Below, one piece after another: positions 33,285 through 42,052 of a stretch of DNA of 64,000 nt. Source of the DNA: Deltaproteobacteria bacterium. Lineage in GTDB: Bacteria > Myxococcota > Kuafuiibacteriia > Kuafuiibacteriales > Kuafuiibacteriaceae. Location of the stretch: positions 310,001 to 374,000 of the forward strand of contig JACKEN010000001.1 in assembly GCA_020632995.1 (NCBI GenBank), in the 5' to 3' direction. Numbering within the stretch: position 1 is the stretch's first letter; each line of letters opens with the position of its first letter. The position numbers and the translations under genes are program-made. The notes under the pieces were generated by a model, which searched no databases, was not told the origin of the DNA, and was given only the letters and a program-made list of their open reading frames with translations.

Positions 33285-36253
33285 TGGGCGGAGTGATCGA
33301 AGGCGGGGCCGTTGGCCACGGTGAGGTTCTGGGCCGCGCCGTCCGCCCCGGTGGCGGGGTCGATCGGGGCCAGGTAGATGTCCCAGTCGCCGGCCCCGCC
33401 GGAGCGGTTCGAGCTGAAGCTGAGGTAGCGGCCGTCCACCGACCAGGTGGGGTAGCTGTGGGCGCCGTTGTTCCCGTTCAGGGTGTTCATCGGGAGCACG
33501 GTGCCGTTGTTTGCGGCGGAGACCATCTGGATGCGCGCGTCCGCCGCGGCCAGGGTGCCGGTGCCGCTGGCCGAGTAGGTGTACGCGATCCACTGCCCGT
33601 TGGGCGAGAAGGACGGGTAGTAGTTGGAGCCGCTGGTGAGGTTGGTCGACGCGCCCATCACCGGCACCGGGGTGCCGCCGTTCTCGTCCACGATCAGCAA
33701 GTCAGCGGGGCCGGTGAGGCCGAAGCCGCCGCCCTGCTGGTTGTTGGTGCCCTGGGTGCCGCGGACGAAGGCGATCTTGCCGTTGGGGCCCCAGCTCGCC
33801 ATGGTCTCGACGAGGTTCGGGTCGTTCGCGCCCTGGAGCTCGCGCAAGGTGCCTTGCCAGAGCGAGGCGATCGAGATGTTGAAGCCGTCGTCGTAGGCGT
33901 ACTGGTAGGCGGGCTGGGCGAGCACGTTGGGCCGCCAGGTGATGTAGTTCGGCGAGATGGCCGCGTTGGGGAGGGCGAGGGCGATGTCGGTGGTGGTGTC
34001 CACCATCCGGAAGCTCGGGCCCTCGATCACCGCGACGTAGCGCCCGTCGGGCGAGACGCTGTGGCAGCCGGCGCAGGACTTGCCGGTGCGCGGCCCCCAC
34101 CACGGGCTGGGGGTGGTGGCGCCCTGCAGGGGCAGGCGCATGATGTCGCCGCCGAGCACGTTGGGGATCTGCCAGTAGTACAGGTAGCGGCCCGCCTCGA
34201 GCGGCACCACCTCGCGCCCGCCGGTGGCGGTGACGTCGATGGCGGGGCTCGCCGCGTCGTCCGAGCGCACCGTGACGATCGCGGTGTCGCCCTGGTTGTC
34301 GGCCGGGTTGTACAGCACGGTCACGTTCTGCGACGCGCCGGGCTGCAGGGTGAAGGGCAGCGCGGGCGGGCTCTGCAGGCTGAACTCCGGGTCGGGGGTG
34401 GTCCAGTCGAGGCCGGTGACGGTCACCGCGTTCGCGCCGCACGCGTAGATGGTGAAGGTCATCGGGGTCAGGCCCAGCACGTCGCCGAAGGGCAGGTCGG
34501 TGGGCATGACGCAGATGTTGCTCGCGGCCGAGGTGGCGAAGAGCGGCACCACGAAGGTGCCGGTGACCACGTCGTTGGTGTCGATCTCGAGGGTGCCGCG
34601 GGCGGTGCCCGGGCCGCTCGGCGCGTAGGTGACCGCGAGCTGCTTGCTCCGGGTGGGGAGGATCAGCCCGAGGTTCGGCGAGTTGTCGGTGAAGTCGGTG
34701 CTGGAGCCGGCGCCCAGCTGCACCCCGCGCAGGAAGCACGGATCGCTCGACACGTTGACCAGCTCCACCGCCATGGCCCGGTTGGTCCCGGGGGCCACCG
34801 CGCCGAAGTTCAGGAACGGCGGGCGCGGCTCGAGGACGCAGCCGTCCGCGGTGTCGGAGTTGCCCACGAGGTCGACGGTGCGGGGCACGCCGCCCTCCTC
34901 GATCTCGAGCACGCCCATGTCGGGGCCCGCGCCGGCCGGGGTGTAGCGGACGTCCACGATGGTGGAGCCGCCCGCCGCGACCGTGACCGGCGCGGTGGGG
35001 CCGGTCACCGAGAACACCGCGGCCCCGCTCGTGACCTCGATCCGGTCGACCACGCAGTCGCTCGCGCCGTTGTTCACGACGAGCACCTGCTTGTCCTGGG
35101 TGCTCCCCGCCGCGACGCCGGTGTAGTTCAGGGTGCTCGGCGCGACCTGCAGGTCGCACGGCATCGCGCCCCGCGCGATCGCGGGGAACCACGTCGTGGT
35201 GGCGTTGAGGGCGTCGGACTGCACCTCCACCCAGCCCTGGGCGCCGCCCAGGTTGGCCGCGGTGAAGCTGACCTCGACCTGGGTGGTCTGGCCGGGATCC
35301 AGGGTCACCGGCAGCGCGGGGACGGTGGTGACGCTGAAGCCGGCCGCGCTCATGTGCTGCGCGTCGTTGGCGAGGGCGATGGCGCTGATGGTCACCGCCT
35401 CGCCGCCGCAGCTCTCGAGGGTCAGGGTCGCGGCGCGGGTCTGGCCGACCGCGAGCGCGCCGAGGTCGAGGGGGTTCGGGCGCCCGCACACCGCGGGGGC
35501 CACGCCCTGGCCGCACAGGGGGACGCGCAGGCTGCCCGCGTCGGGGGCGTCGGTGGTGATGATGACGGTGCCCGCGTCGGGCCCGCCGTCCACCGGCTGG
35601 TAGCTGGCCGTCAACGTGAGTTGCTCACCGGGCTGGAGCACCCGGCTCGCCCCCGGATCCTCGACCGTGAACTCGGGGCTCGAGCCCTGGGCCATCACCA
35701 CCGAGAGCACCGTCACCGGGGCCGAGCCCGCGGCCTCGACGGTGATGGTGTGGCTCACCGTGAAGCCGGGGCGCACCGCGCCGAAGGAGAGGCCCTCGCC
35801 CCCCTCGCACGACTCACCGTCGTGGGAGACGGCGGCGCCGCCCTGCACGCCCTCGCCCCGGACGTCCACCACGTGCGGATCCTCCTGGTCGTTCGCGAAG
35901 ATGGTGAGGGTGGCGGTGTCCTCGCCCACGTCGCGGGGCTCGTAGACCACGTTGAACGCGAACTCCGCCTGCGGCACCAGCTGCTCGGGGGCCTGGCTCG
36001 CGGCCAGGAGCTCGCCGGTGGCGGAGATCAGCTCCACCTTGGAGATGGCGAGGTTGGCGTTGCCGGCGTTCCGGAAGGTCAGGGCGCGCAGGGGCTGGCC
36101 GCCGACCGGCACCTTCCCGAAGTCGAGCGAGGCGGGCGCCACCTCGAGCTTGGGGGCGGTGACGGTCAGGCCGTCGCCGTCGTCGCAGTTGCAGGCCACC
36201 GTCGGCAGCAGGAGGAGGATGGCCCCGGTAGGGACGAGTCTCGACGCGCGCAT
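33272..36253 (-). CDS. Large lipoprotein: ASH-like repeats plus C-terminal beta-propeller with one CxxCH motif
   Basis: A 993-residue exported protein. The signal peptide runs into TVACNCDDGDG, a C-x-C lipoprotein start seen in myxobacteria. Residues about 35-680 hold six or so ASPM/SPD-2/Hydin-like beta domains, each opening with a phrase such as 'LDFGKVPVGG', 'LSFGAVRPGF', 'LDLGALAVGQ' or 'LNFGAVAPGT'. The last 300 residues form a PD40/TolB-like propeller ('ISPNYITWRPN', 'YPSFSPNGQWIAYTY', 'SYPTWSVDGRYLSFSSNRSGGAGDWDIYL'). Between them lies KSCAGCHSVSPDGRYVAV, a CxxCH heme c motif. A role in surface binding or extracellular electron contact is inference. It sits immediately upstream of trmB. 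Confidence 0.8.
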   Translation of the reverse strand: MRASRLVPTGAILLLLPTVACNCDDGDGLTVTAPKLEVAPASLDFGKVPVGGQPLRALTFRNAGNANLAISKVELISATGELLAASQAPEQLVPQAEFAFNVVYEPRDVGEDTATLTIFANDQEDPHVVDVRGEGVQGGAAVSHDGESCEGGEGLSFGAVRPGFTVSHTITVEAAGSAPVTVLSVVMAQGSSPEFTVEDPGASRVLQPGEQLTLTASYQPVDGGPDAGTVIITTDAPDAGSLRVPLCGQGVAPAVCGRPNPLDLGALAVGQTRAATLTLESCGGEAVTISAIALANDAQHMSAAGFSVTTVPALPVTLDPGQTTQVEVSFTAANLGGAQGWVEVQSDALNATTTWFPAIARGAMPCDLQVAPSTLNYTGVAAGSTQDKQVLVVNNGASDCVVDRIEVTSGAAVFSVTGPTAPVTVAAGGSTIVDVRYTPAGAGPDMGVLEIEEGGVPRTVDLVGNSDTADGCVLEPRPPFLNFGAVAPGTNRAMAVELVNVSSDPCFLRGVQLGAGSSTDFTDNSPNLGLILPTRSKQLAVTYAPSGPGTARGTLEIDTNDVVTGTFVVPLFATSAASNICVMPTDLPFGDVLGLTPMTFTIYACGANAVTVTGLDWTTPDPEFSLQSPPALPFTLQPGASQNVTVLYNPADNQGDTAIVTVRSDDAASPAIDVTATGGREVVPLEAGRYLYYWQIPNVLGGDIMRLPLQGATTPSPWWGPRTGKSCAGCHSVSPDGRYVAVIEGPSFRMVDTTTDIALALPNAAISPNYITWRPNVLAQPAYQYAYDDGFNISIASLWQGTLRELQGANDPNLVETMASWGPNGKIAFVRGTQGTNNQQGGGFGLTGPADLLIVDENGGTPVPVMGASTNLTSGSNYYPSFSPNGQWIAYTYSASGTGTLAAADARIQMVSAANNGTVLPMNTLNGNNGAHSYPTWSVDGRYLSFSSNRSGGAGDWDIYLAPIDPATGADGAAQNLTVANGPAFDHSAQWSP

Positions 36254-36323
36254 GGGTACTCGAGCTTGCGTAGCGCGTCCCCCGACCGACGGTCATCGGT
36301 CACGGGCCGGTGGGACATCCATG

Positions 36324-37271
36324 TCACACCAGGGAGTCGGTGAGGGTGCCGGCCGCGAAGGCCTCGAGGCGCTCGATGACGCGTCGCGCCAGCGTGTGCT
36401 GAGCCCGCTGGCTCGCCCACGCTACGTGGGGGGTGATGATGAGGTTCGGTAGCTCGCGCTCGAGGAGGGCGTGTCCGTCCACCGGCGGCTCGTGCGGCAG
36501 CACGTCGAGCGCCGCGCCCCCGATGCGGCCCGCGCTCAGCGCGGCGAGGAGCGCGGCGTGGTCCACCAGCCCGCCGCGGGCGGTGTTCACCAGCACCCCG
36601 CTCGGGCCGAGGAGGTCCAGCACGTCGGCGTCGACGAGGCCCGCGCTCGTGGCGTCGAGCGGGCAGTGCAGGGAGAGCACGTCACAGCGCGCCACCGCTT
36701 CCTCGAAGGGCACGCGCCCCGGGCGCGTCGTGCAGGCGCCCTTGCGCTCCGGCAAGATGACCTGCATCCCGAGGGCCTCGGCCCGGCGCGCGGTGGCCTG
36801 ACCGATCGCGCCGTGACCGTAGATGGCGAGGGTGGCGCCGCCGACCTCCTCGATCGGGAAGAGGTGGGCGGCGAAGGACTCCGAGCGCTGCCACGCCCCG
36901 CCGAGGAGCGCCTTTCGGTACCCGAAGAGGTTGCGGCGCAGGGCGAGGACGCAGGCCACGACGTGCTCCGCCACGCTGTCCGCCGCGTAGCCGCGCACGT
37001 TGCTCACCCGGATCCCGAGCGCGCGACAGGCCTCGAGATCGACGTTGTCGGTGCCGGTCGCCGCCACCACCACGAGGCGCAGGTCGGGGAGGGCGGCCAG
37101 GGTCTCCGCGTCGAGCCGGACCTTGTTGACCACCGCCATCGTGGCCCCGGCCAGCCGCGCCCGGACCTCGCCGGGCGCCGTGCAGCCGAACTCCTTCCAC
37201 TCGTGGGGAAAGCCCGGAGAGGGGATGTGTGCGTCAAGGGTGGCTCGGTCGAGGAACACCACGCGGTGCAT
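36324..37271 (-). CDS. D-isomer-specific 2-hydroxyacid dehydrogenase
   Basis: A 315-residue NAD-dependent dehydrogenase of the glycerate/phosphoglycerate/lactate dehydrogenase family. The substrate half has 'LRLVVVAATGTDNVDLEACRALGIRVSNVRGYAADSVAEH'. The Rossmann core reads 'ATLAIYGHGAIGQATARRAEALGM' (GxGxxG as GHGAIG). The catalytic set is the Arg in NTARGGLVD, the Glu in LDVLPHEPP and the His in TPHVAW. It may be glycerate dehydrogenase (hprA-like), since 'GHAL' and 'PNLIITPHVAW' resemble that subgroup, but the substrate is not certain. The start is the ATG giving MHRVVFLD; the frame continues open for more than 4 kb upstream as an antisense artefact. Confidence 0.9.
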   Translation of the reverse strand: MHRVVFLDRATLDAHIPSPGFPHEWKEFGCTAPGEVRARLAGATMAVVNKVRLDAETLAALPDLRLVVVAATGTDNVDLEACRALGIRVSNVRGYAADSVAEHVVACVLALRRNLFGYRKALLGGAWQRSESFAAHLFPIEEVGGATLAIYGHGAIGQATARRAEALGMQVILPERKGACTTRPGRVPFEEAVARCDVLSLHCPLDATSAGLVDADVLDLLGPSGVLVNTARGGLVDHAALLAALSAGRIGGAALDVLPHEPPVDGHALLERELPNLIITPHVAWASQRAQHTLARRVIERLEAFAAGTLTDSLV

Positions 37272-37379
37272 ACGCGCATCATGACACGGTGTGCCGTTCC
37301 TGGTCTGGAATACATGCGAATACGAAGAAACCGCGAACCCTTTGACCTGATGGGCCCACCTCCTGAATCTAGAGGGGCG

Positions 37380-38321
37380 ATGGTAGCGATGCGAGAGAAT
37401 ACGGCTGAGAGACCCGCGCCGGAGAGCTTCGATGATTATCGCGCGTACCTGCGCGCAATGATCTCGTTCCTCAAGACGACGAGACCGCAGTTCTCGTACC
37501 GGTACTTCTCCCGGATGGCCGGTTTCTCGTCGCCCAACTTCTTGAAGCTGGTGGCGGAGGGGAAGCGGAACATGTCCACCCGCTCCATCACCAAGTTTGC
37601 CCGAGGGCTCGGGTTGGACGCGCAGGAGGCGGAGGCCTTCGAGACGCTGGTGCTGTTGTCGCAAGCGCAGACCGACGAGGAGCGCAACCGGCACTACCAG
37701 CGCCTGCGCCGGCACGCCCGCCGCCACACCTCCGCCGCGCGGCTGGAGGAGGCGCAGTACCGAGTCTATTCGCTCTGGTACACCCTCCCGATCCGCGAGC
37801 TCCTCCTGCACCCGGACTTCGTCGAGGATCCGGTGTGGATCGGCCGTCGCCTCAGCCCGGAGGTGAAGCCGGCGGAGGTGCGCCAGGCCCTCGGGCTCCT
37901 CGAAGAGGTCGGGCTCGCGGTGCGCGATGAGCAAGGCCGCTTGCGACCCTCGACCACCCGGATCTCCACCGGCCCCAAGGTGCAGTCGCTCGCGGTGCGC
38001 AACTTCCACCGCTCGATGCTCGACCTCGCCTCGAACGCCCTCGAGACGACGCCCCGGGATCAGCGCGACATCACCGCCCTGACCCTGACCCTCACCCAGC
38101 GCCAGTTCGACCTCGTGCGCAGCCGCATCGCGCAGTTCCGGCGCGAGCTCCTCGACCTCGTGGACGAGGATCAGAAGGCCGAGGCGGTCGAGCCCGAGCC
38201 GCGGGAGGTCTTCCAGGTGGGCTTCCAGGTCTTCCCGATCACCGCGCCGGTCGCCGCTGCCGCCCCCGCACCCCAGCCGGGGCTGGTCTCGCTCGTTCCC
38301 CCCGCCTCCGCCGACAACTGA
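37380..38321 (+). CDS. TIGR02147-family regulator-like protein
   Basis: A 313-residue soluble protein. The N-terminal 80 residues ('SFDDYRAYLRAMISFLKTTRPQFSYRYFSRMAGFSSPNFLKLVAEGKRNMS') form a helix-turn-helix-like unit. The remainder has the TIGR02147 pattern ('EEAQYRVYSLWYTLPIRELL', 'GLLEEVGLAVRDEQGRLRPST', 'RNFHRSMLDLASNALETTPRDQRDI', 'FRRELLDLVDED'). This family is abundant in Fibrobacteres and Myxococcota and is thought to regulate transcription. The final 50 residues are a Pro/Ala-rich tail. The ATG at 37380, or the one nine bases later, follows an AGAGGGG ribosome-binding site; a start at 37314 is less likely. It is divergent from the dehydrogenase gene. Confidence 0.85.
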   Translation: MVAMRENTAERPAPESFDDYRAYLRAMISFLKTTRPQFSYRYFSRMAGFSSPNFLKLVAEGKRNMSTRSITKFARGLGLDAQEAEAFETLVLLSQAQTDEERNRHYQRLRRHARRHTSAARLEEAQYRVYSLWYTLPIRELLLHPDFVEDPVWIGRRLSPEVKPAEVRQALGLLEEVGLAVRDEQGRLRPSTTRISTGPKVQSLAVRNFHRSMLDLASNALETTPRDQRDITALTLTLTQRQFDLVRSRIAQFRRELLDLVDEDQKAEAVEPEPREVFQVGFQVFPITAPVAAAAPAPQPGLVSLVPPASADN

Positions 38322-38337
38322 AGTCGCGCCTTCGCCC

Positions 38338-38418
38338 TTGGGTCCCGGGCCGGCGGAGCCGTCCCACCCATCTCCGCGGGCCCGCTGCGCGCTTCGCTTG
38401 CCCCAAGGTCCCGGGCCT
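38338..38418. repeat. Dispersed GC-rich repeat element, intergenic inverted copy
   Basis: The stretch 38340-38402 (GGTCCCGGGCCGGCGGAGCC..., ending GCGCGCTTCGCTTGCC) is the reverse complement of the two tandem units inside the gene at 39267-41690, with more than 30 identical consecutive bases against unit A and with the GCTTCGCTTGC end shared with unit B. A second partial start (AGGTCCCGGGCCTGG) follows at 38404-38418. It fills most of the gap between two genes and contains self-complementary parts (CCCGGG, GGCTCC / GGAGCC). Confidence 0.7.
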
Positions 38419-38432
38419 GGGGTACTTGGGCC

Positions 38433-39191
38433 ATGCCTCCCTTCGTGCGCCCGATCGCCGCGCTCCCCCTGGCCCTCTTCGCGTCCGCCGCCACCGCGGG
38501 GCCTCCGGTGCAGTCCAACCTGCAGGCGGTGGCGTTGCTCAAGGCGGCGCGCACCGAGGCCTCGGCCAAGGCGGCGGTGAAGTCGGTGACCGAGGCGTGC
38601 CGGGGCAAGCTCCGACACAGCCTGCGGGACCACCCGCCGCTCCTGTCGAGCGCGCAGACGATGGCCCAGGCCGAGGACGCCGGCGTCCGCCGCGCCGCCC
38701 TGGATCTCGATCGCTGCTTCACTCCCGCGAAGTTCGTCACCGTGGTGGCGCCGCGGCTGGCGGATCCGGAGCCGCAGGTGGTGGCGTACGCGGCCGAGGT
38801 TGCGGCGCGCCTGGCTGATCCGGTGGTGGTGGCGCCGCTCCTCGAGGCCCTCGGGAAGCGCAAGGCAGCCTGCCTCGCCCCCGGCCTCGAGAAGCCCGAG
38901 GTCGAGGTCTGCGTGTGGCTGACCTACGCCCCCGGGGCCGCCCTGGAGACCGCGGACGCGGCGACCCGGGCGGCGGCGGCGGACGCGGCGGTGGCGATGT
39001 TCGCCGCCCCCTACGCCAAGGTGCGGGAGGTCGCGGTGGAGACCGTCGCCTCGGCCCGGCTCGCTCGGCACGGGGCGGCGGTGGAGGCCCTGATCGCGAA
39101 GGAGAAGGCCAAGGGCTTCCCGGAGGCGAACGATCCCGCCCTCCTCGAGCGCTTCAGCGCCCGCCGGAAGGCCCTGGCCCGGGGGGAGTGA
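38433..39191 (+). CDS. Exported HEAT-repeat-like protein
   Basis: A 252-residue protein with a Sec signal peptide (IAALPLALFASAATAGPP). The mature protein is a series of short helix pairs: 'DAGVRRAALDLDRCF', 'DPEPQVVAYAAEVAARLADPVVVAPLLEAL', 'YAKVREVAVETVASARLARHGAAVEALI', typical of HEAT-like repeats. Four or five cysteines (EACRGKL, LDRCFTP, KAACLAP, VEVCVWL) may make periplasmic disulfides. No catalytic residues were seen; a scaffold role is likely. Confidence 0.7.
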   Translation: MPPFVRPIAALPLALFASAATAGPPVQSNLQAVALLKAARTEASAKAAVKSVTEACRGKLRHSLRDHPPLLSSAQTMAQAEDAGVRRAALDLDRCFTPAKFVTVVAPRLADPEPQVVAYAAEVAARLADPVVVAPLLEALGKRKAACLAPGLEKPEVEVCVWLTYAPGAALETADAATRAAAADAAVAMFAAPYAKVREVAVETVASARLARHGAAVEALIAKEKAKGFPEANDPALLERFSARRKALARGE

Positions 39192-39266
39192 GCACAACTT
39201 CGCGCCCAGATGTGCGATAAAGGGTGAACGGGTAGGCTCGCCCCGGCGACGCCCCCGGCTGCACCG

Positions 39267-41690
39267 GTGAAGACCCGCCCGCCCAAGACCCCGCCCGGGC
39301 CTCCCCGCGCGCCCGGTGCGGCCCCCGCGAGCGCGCCGCCGCCCGCCGCGCCGCCTCCGGCGTTGGTGCCCCCGGCTCTGCCGCCCGCCCCGCGGGACCT
39401 CCCGGTGACCCTGGGGCAGGTACGGAGCAAGAGCCTGCCCCAGCTCCGGCTGATGGGGATGGCCAAGGAGGAGCGGGAGCGCCTCCCCCGCGGGGCCCGG
39501 GAGCTCCTGCGCCGGGCCCGGGACGAGAACGTGGATGCGCTGATGGCGCGCTACGCCCTGAACCTCGTGAACGGCCCGAAGGGGCACTTCGCCGCCCTCA
39601 ACCCCGGCGACGCGGCCAACCCGCAGGGCTTCGAGCTCCCCGGCCGCGGCCGCCCCCGGGGTCCGGTCGAGCAGCGCTACCAGGTGATGGAGGCGGTGGG
39701 CGACCTGGCCCGAGCCGGGGTGCGGACGGACGAGATCGCGAAGATGGTGCGGGACGCGGCTGCGCGCAGCCGGGCGCAGCCCGGCGTAGATGGGTGGGAC
39801 GGCTCCGCCGGCCCGGGACCCCAGGGACCTGCAAGCGAAGCGCGCAGCCGGGCGCAGCCCGGCGTAGCGGGGTGGGCCGGCTCCGCCGGCCCGGGACCCC
39901 AGGAACTCGCCCAGGTGGCGGTGACGCGCTTCCTCGCCGCGGCCCGCCGCGAGGTGGCGCGCCGCGAGGGGGCGCTCGATGCCCTGCCGTGCCCGGTGGA
40001 CACCACGCCGGAGGGTCGTCTGCAAGTCCGCCTGCGCCTGGCGCGGATCCGGTGGGTCGAGGCGGAGCTGGACGGGCGTTCGAAGGGCGAGGCCCCCCGG
40101 CGGCACTTCGTGGACGAGCTCCGCGAGATCCTGGCCGCGCCCGATCACCACACCGCCCTCGATCGCCTCGACGCGCGCTTCGAGGCGGTGATGGACCGCG
40201 CGGTGAAGTCCGCGGTGCGCGGGGCGGGCCTCGCGAACATCGAGTCGGTGCGCTTCGAGCGCCTCGAGGCGGACAAGGCGGGGATCGGCGCCGCCGCCCT
40301 CGACGCCCAGCGGCTGCCCGCGGACCACCCCAGCCGGGCCCGGCTGGCCGAGCTCCACGCGCGGCTGGCCCGGGGTGAGAAGTCGGCGATCGGGGGCGCG
40401 GACTACGCGAAGAAGCGCCTTCCGCAAGAAGTGCTCGAGGACGTGGTGAAGGGCACCACCCGCTGCGTGGTGTTCGACGGCTCGCGGGCCGAGGCGCTCG
40501 AGTACGTCCGCAACCGGTACGGCAGCGCGCCCGACGGGCAGCGCCAGGCCTGCCGGGTGATGGGTCTGCAGGGGCTCGACGGCTCCGGCCCGCGCATGCT
40601 CGTCACCTTGCAGGACGGCCAGCGCTTCATGGTGCTCTCCGGGCTCGGGGCCTCGCGGCAGCTCCACAACGCGGGGGCGGTGCTCCTGTACGAGACCGCG
40701 GACGGGGCCCGGGTGGCGCCGGCCGGGATCGAGCTGGCCCGGGAGCACCGGGACACCGTGCTCGCGATGCGCCAGGACCTCGAGCGGGTGCTGCGCGGCG
40801 AGCTGAAGCGCACCCGCGGGCTCAAGATCCTGGGCGTCCGGCTGGCGCGCCCGGAGGCGCTCGCCACCCAGCTCCTCATCGTCCAGAACCCCCAGCACCT
40901 CGAGCAGGCCCTGCCGGGGCGCTTCGCCTGGGGGGCCCGGCCCGACGACACCATCGTGCCCTTCGCGGTGGCCTACATGACCCAGGACGGGCAGCTCAGC
41001 CGCCTCGTGCTCCCCAAGGTGGGCGGCGACGGCCTGTACGGGGACACCGCGGGGGACTTCGTCCGCGCCTTCTTCTCGGCCGACATCGGGGCGAGGAACC
41101 CGAACGTGCTGTTCAACGGCACCGCGGGCGGCTTCGCCAACACCGACGCGTCGTTCCGCGCGCTGGGGCTGGCCGGGCTGGGGGAGGTCAAGCCGGGCGG
41201 CCTGATCGTCCCCACCGTGTCGATCGAGGAGTACGGCGACCCCCGGGGGCCGATGAGCATGGTCACCCTCCTGGAGCCCGGCGAGAAGGGCTGGGCCGCG
41301 GTGCAAGACGCCTTTCGGGCCCGGGGCAAGGTCCTGGCGGTGACCGACCGGCACGTGGCGGTGGCGGCGCCGGCGCTCGAGACCTACGCCCTCATCGACG
41401 AGCTGGTGGCGGCGGGGAACGCGTCGGTGGACGTGGAGGGCGGGGCGATCCTCCGGGCGGTGCTCGAGGCCCGGGAGCGTGAGCCCGGGATCACGTTCAC
41501 CCCCATCTACACCCACTCCGACGACCCTCGGCAGAGTCGACATGATCCATTCGACAGCCTCGCGATGATGGGACCGCTGTTCGAGGGGGCGACGTTCGAC
41601 CCGGATCTGTATGATCTCGTCCTGACCCTCCTGGGGCTATCGCGTGAGCACGACGGAACCCATCGTCCTGAGCCTCCCCGGTTCGAGTGA
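39267..41690 (+). CDS. Large protein with C-terminal nucleoside-phosphorylase-like domain and in-frame repeat insertion
   Basis: An 807-residue soluble protein from a GTG start. Residues 1-45 are Pro/Ala-rich and disordered-looking. Residues 46-590 form an uncharacterised helical/mixed region. Residues 166-217 are two 26-residue repeats (ARSRAQPGVDGWDGSAGPGP and a near copy) encoded by the tandem DNA element. The C-terminal part reads like the purine-nucleoside-phosphorylase / MTA-SAH-nucleosidase fold: 'VLFNGTAGGF' (GxAGGL-like, about residue 616), 'GGLIVPTVSIEEYGD', 'SVDVEGGAILRAVLEAR' (the VEMEaAA position, about 720) and 'FTPIYTHSDDP' (the final SD loop, about 749). The phosphorylase link is inference from these motifs. 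The next small gene overlaps its 3' end by 47 bases. Confidence 0.6.
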   Translation: MKTRPPKTPPGPPRAPGAAPASAPPPAAPPPALVPPALPPAPRDLPVTLGQVRSKSLPQLRLMGMAKEERERLPRGARELLRRARDENVDALMARYALNLVNGPKGHFAALNPGDAANPQGFELPGRGRPRGPVEQRYQVMEAVGDLARAGVRTDEIAKMVRDAAARSRAQPGVDGWDGSAGPGPQGPASEARSRAQPGVAGWAGSAGPGPQELAQVAVTRFLAAARREVARREGALDALPCPVDTTPEGRLQVRLRLARIRWVEAELDGRSKGEAPRRHFVDELREILAAPDHHTALDRLDARFEAVMDRAVKSAVRGAGLANIESVRFERLEADKAGIGAAALDAQRLPADHPSRARLAELHARLARGEKSAIGGADYAKKRLPQEVLEDVVKGTTRCVVFDGSRAEALEYVRNRYGSAPDGQRQACRVMGLQGLDGSGPRMLVTLQDGQRFMVLSGLGASRQLHNAGAVLLYETADGARVAPAGIELAREHRDTVLAMRQDLERVLRGELKRTRGLKILGVRLARPEALATQLLIVQNPQHLEQALPGRFAWGARPDDTIVPFAVAYMTQDGQLSRLVLPKVGGDGLYGDTAGDFVRAFFSADIGARNPNVLFNGTAGGFANTDASFRALGLAGLGEVKPGGLIVPTVSIEEYGDPRGPMSMVTLLEPGEKGWAAVQDAFRARGKVLAVTDRHVAVAAPALETYALIDELVAAGNASVDVEGGAILRAVLEAREREPGITFTPIYTHSDDPRQSRHDPFDSLAMMGPLFEGATFDPDLYDLVLTLLGLSREHDGTHRPEPPRFE
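39763..39905 (+). repeat. Two tandem 78-bp in-frame copies of the dispersed repeat element
   Basis: Unit A starts at 39763 and unit B at 39841, exactly 78 bases (26 codons) apart. Both run CGCGCAGCCGGGCGCAGCCC, GGCGTAG..., then GGCTCCGCCGGCCCGGGACC. The same element is present inverted in the gap at 38338-38418. Because the length is a multiple of three and no stop is created, the host gene stays open and gains two Gly/Ala/Pro-rich 26-residue repeats. Confidence 0.75.
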
Positions 41691-42036
41691 GCGCGGCTGC
41701 ACCTTCGCGGGGGGCGTGTCCGACGTGCCCCCCGCGCTGGTCGACGGCTACGCGGTGGTGGTGGTCTACGGGCCGGCCGGGCTCCGGCTCCTCCTGAGCG
41801 GCCGGGGCCGGGTGCGCGGCCTGGACGAGGTGGTGGCGGCGGTGGAGCGGATCGCCCCCGAGGCGCTCTACGACGCGGTCACCGCCCAGGCCGAGCGAAA
41901 GCCCCTGGGGCCCGAGCAGGCCCGGATCCTGGCCGCCCTCGAGGCGGAGGCGGTGCTCGGGGGGGAGGACCCCGCGGTTGGTCGCCGGGTGGCGGCGGGG
42001 CTGCTCCTGCTCCTGTTGGCCCTGAAGCTGCGTTGA
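41644..42036 (+). CDS. Small protein with C-terminal hydrophobic helix, function unknown
   Basis: A 130-residue protein starting at a GTG that lies 47 bases inside the end of the preceding gene. A beta-rich N-terminal half ('GYAVVVVYGPAGLRLLLSG') is followed by a helical part with 'EQARILAALEAEAVLGGED' and a short final hydrophobic helix (VAAGLLLLLLALKL) ending in Lys-Leu-Arg, which may anchor it to the membrane. No family recognised. The overlap suggests it is co-expressed with the phosphorylase-like protein. Confidence 0.55.
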   Translation: MSTTEPIVLSLPGSSERGCTFAGGVSDVPPALVDGYAVVVVYGPAGLRLLLSGRGRVRGLDEVVAAVERIAPEALYDAVTAQAERKPLGPEQARILAALEAEAVLGGEDPAVGRRVAAGLLLLLLALKLR

Positions 42037-42052
42037 GGTAGAGCGGCCAGGC

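Noticed and set aside
36324..41543. A minus-strand frame open for more than 1700 codons, and similar long open frames opposite the alpha-2-macroglobulin gene (44376-49073) and other genes
   Set aside because: These are shadows produced by extreme GC3. Their translations are His/Arg/Gly/Pro-rich without family features. Only the dehydrogenase at 36324-37271 is real.
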